Positions 63,972 to 64,000 of a stretch of 64,000 nt of DNA are shown piece by piece. Numbering within the stretch: the first letter of the stretch is position 1; each line of letters opens with the position of its first letter. The stretch spans positions 310,001 to 374,000 of the forward strand of contig NZ_MTHD01000001.1 of assembly GCF_001956855.1 (NCBI RefSeq), read 5' to 3'. The position numbers were made by a program, and so were the translations under genes. Origin of the DNA: Azonexus hydrophilus (lineage in GTDB: Bacteria; Pseudomonadota; Gammaproteobacteria; Burkholderiales; Rhodocyclaceae). The notes below the pieces were generated by a model, which was not told the origin of the DNA, did not search any database, and saw only the letters and a list, made by a program, of their open reading frames with translations.

Positions 63972-64000
63972 ATGCGCATGTTGAACAACCCCAGCCAACT
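63972..64000 (+). CDS. Start of a further gene, cut by the window edge
   Basis: ATG at 63972 opens a frame reading MRMLNNPSQ to the right edge. AAAGG lies 11 bases upstream, and the preceding 90 bases are A+T-rich and look non-coding. Too short to identify. Confidence 0.3.

Overview
The window is a piece of a betaproteobacterial chromosome. Gene content and order (pilMNOPQ-aroKB-gltBD, hslVU, dapF-DUF484-xerC, an SAH riboswitch before ahcY, tlyA and metF, lptM-lysA) fit the Rhodocyclales, close to Dechloromonas/Azonexus. That placement is inferred from synteny and protein character, not from a database search.

Bases 1 to about 12,550 are accessory DNA, visibly more A+T-rich than the rest. 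Every gene there is on the minus strand. Reading from right to left there is a mobile-element backbone: an AlpA-like regulator, a YfjI-family (DUF3987) ATPase and an inovirus-Gp2/YfjJ-type protein with an HUH motif. A tightly packed defence operon follows: ribbon-helix-helix regulator, SNF2-type helicase, DUF4391 protein, HEPN plus zinc-ribbon protein, type III Mod methyltransferase, DarT toxin, DarG antitoxin, a 36-codon ORF, and a type III Res subunit that runs off the left edge. The operon has its own candidate promoter with an overlapping palindromic operator. No integrase was found. The HEPN/zinc-ribbon gene and DarTG nested inside one modification/restriction operon make the most unusual part of the window.

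From 12,655 to the right end the DNA is core-like and G+C-rich. 12.6-18.2 kb: a Tat-type dienelactone hydrolase, a ProQ/FinO-domain protein, a PRC-barrel protein, an alpha/beta hydrolase, three small envelope proteins (one a collagen-like lipoprotein), two lysine tRNAs and MscS. 18.2-24.8 kb: signalling proteins (HDOD, HD-GYP) and the methyl cycle (metF, tlyA, ahcY under an SAH riboswitch, and metK). 24.9-30.4 kb: an LpxL-like acyltransferase, GNAT, dapF, DUF484, xerC, a strongly supported 50-residue basic protein, and rlmI. 30.4-37.2 kb: a STAS-like protein, hslVU, an AEC transporter, hslR-lysA-lptM and cyaY. 37.2-46.4 kb: PBP1A diverging from the type IV pilus operon pilMNOPQ, then aroKB. 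46.6-55.2 kb: glutamate synthase gltBD, a membrane-anchored winged-helix protein, glmU and a small membrane protein. 55.3-63.8 kb: an EF-G-like GTPase, a hybrid histidine kinase with its response regulator, an acyl-CoA dehydrogenase and ETF-ubiquinone oxidoreductase. The first codons of one more gene lie at the right edge.

The core genes work in linked blocks. AhcY, MetF and MetK run the methyl cycle. DapF and LysA belong to the lysine/diaminopimelate pathway and PBP1A and GlmU to wall synthesis. PilMNOPQ and PBP1A form the classic divergent pair. The acyl-CoA dehydrogenase would pass electrons through ETF to the ETF-QO beside it. Starts were chosen from ribosome-binding sites, stop/start overlaps and family length.
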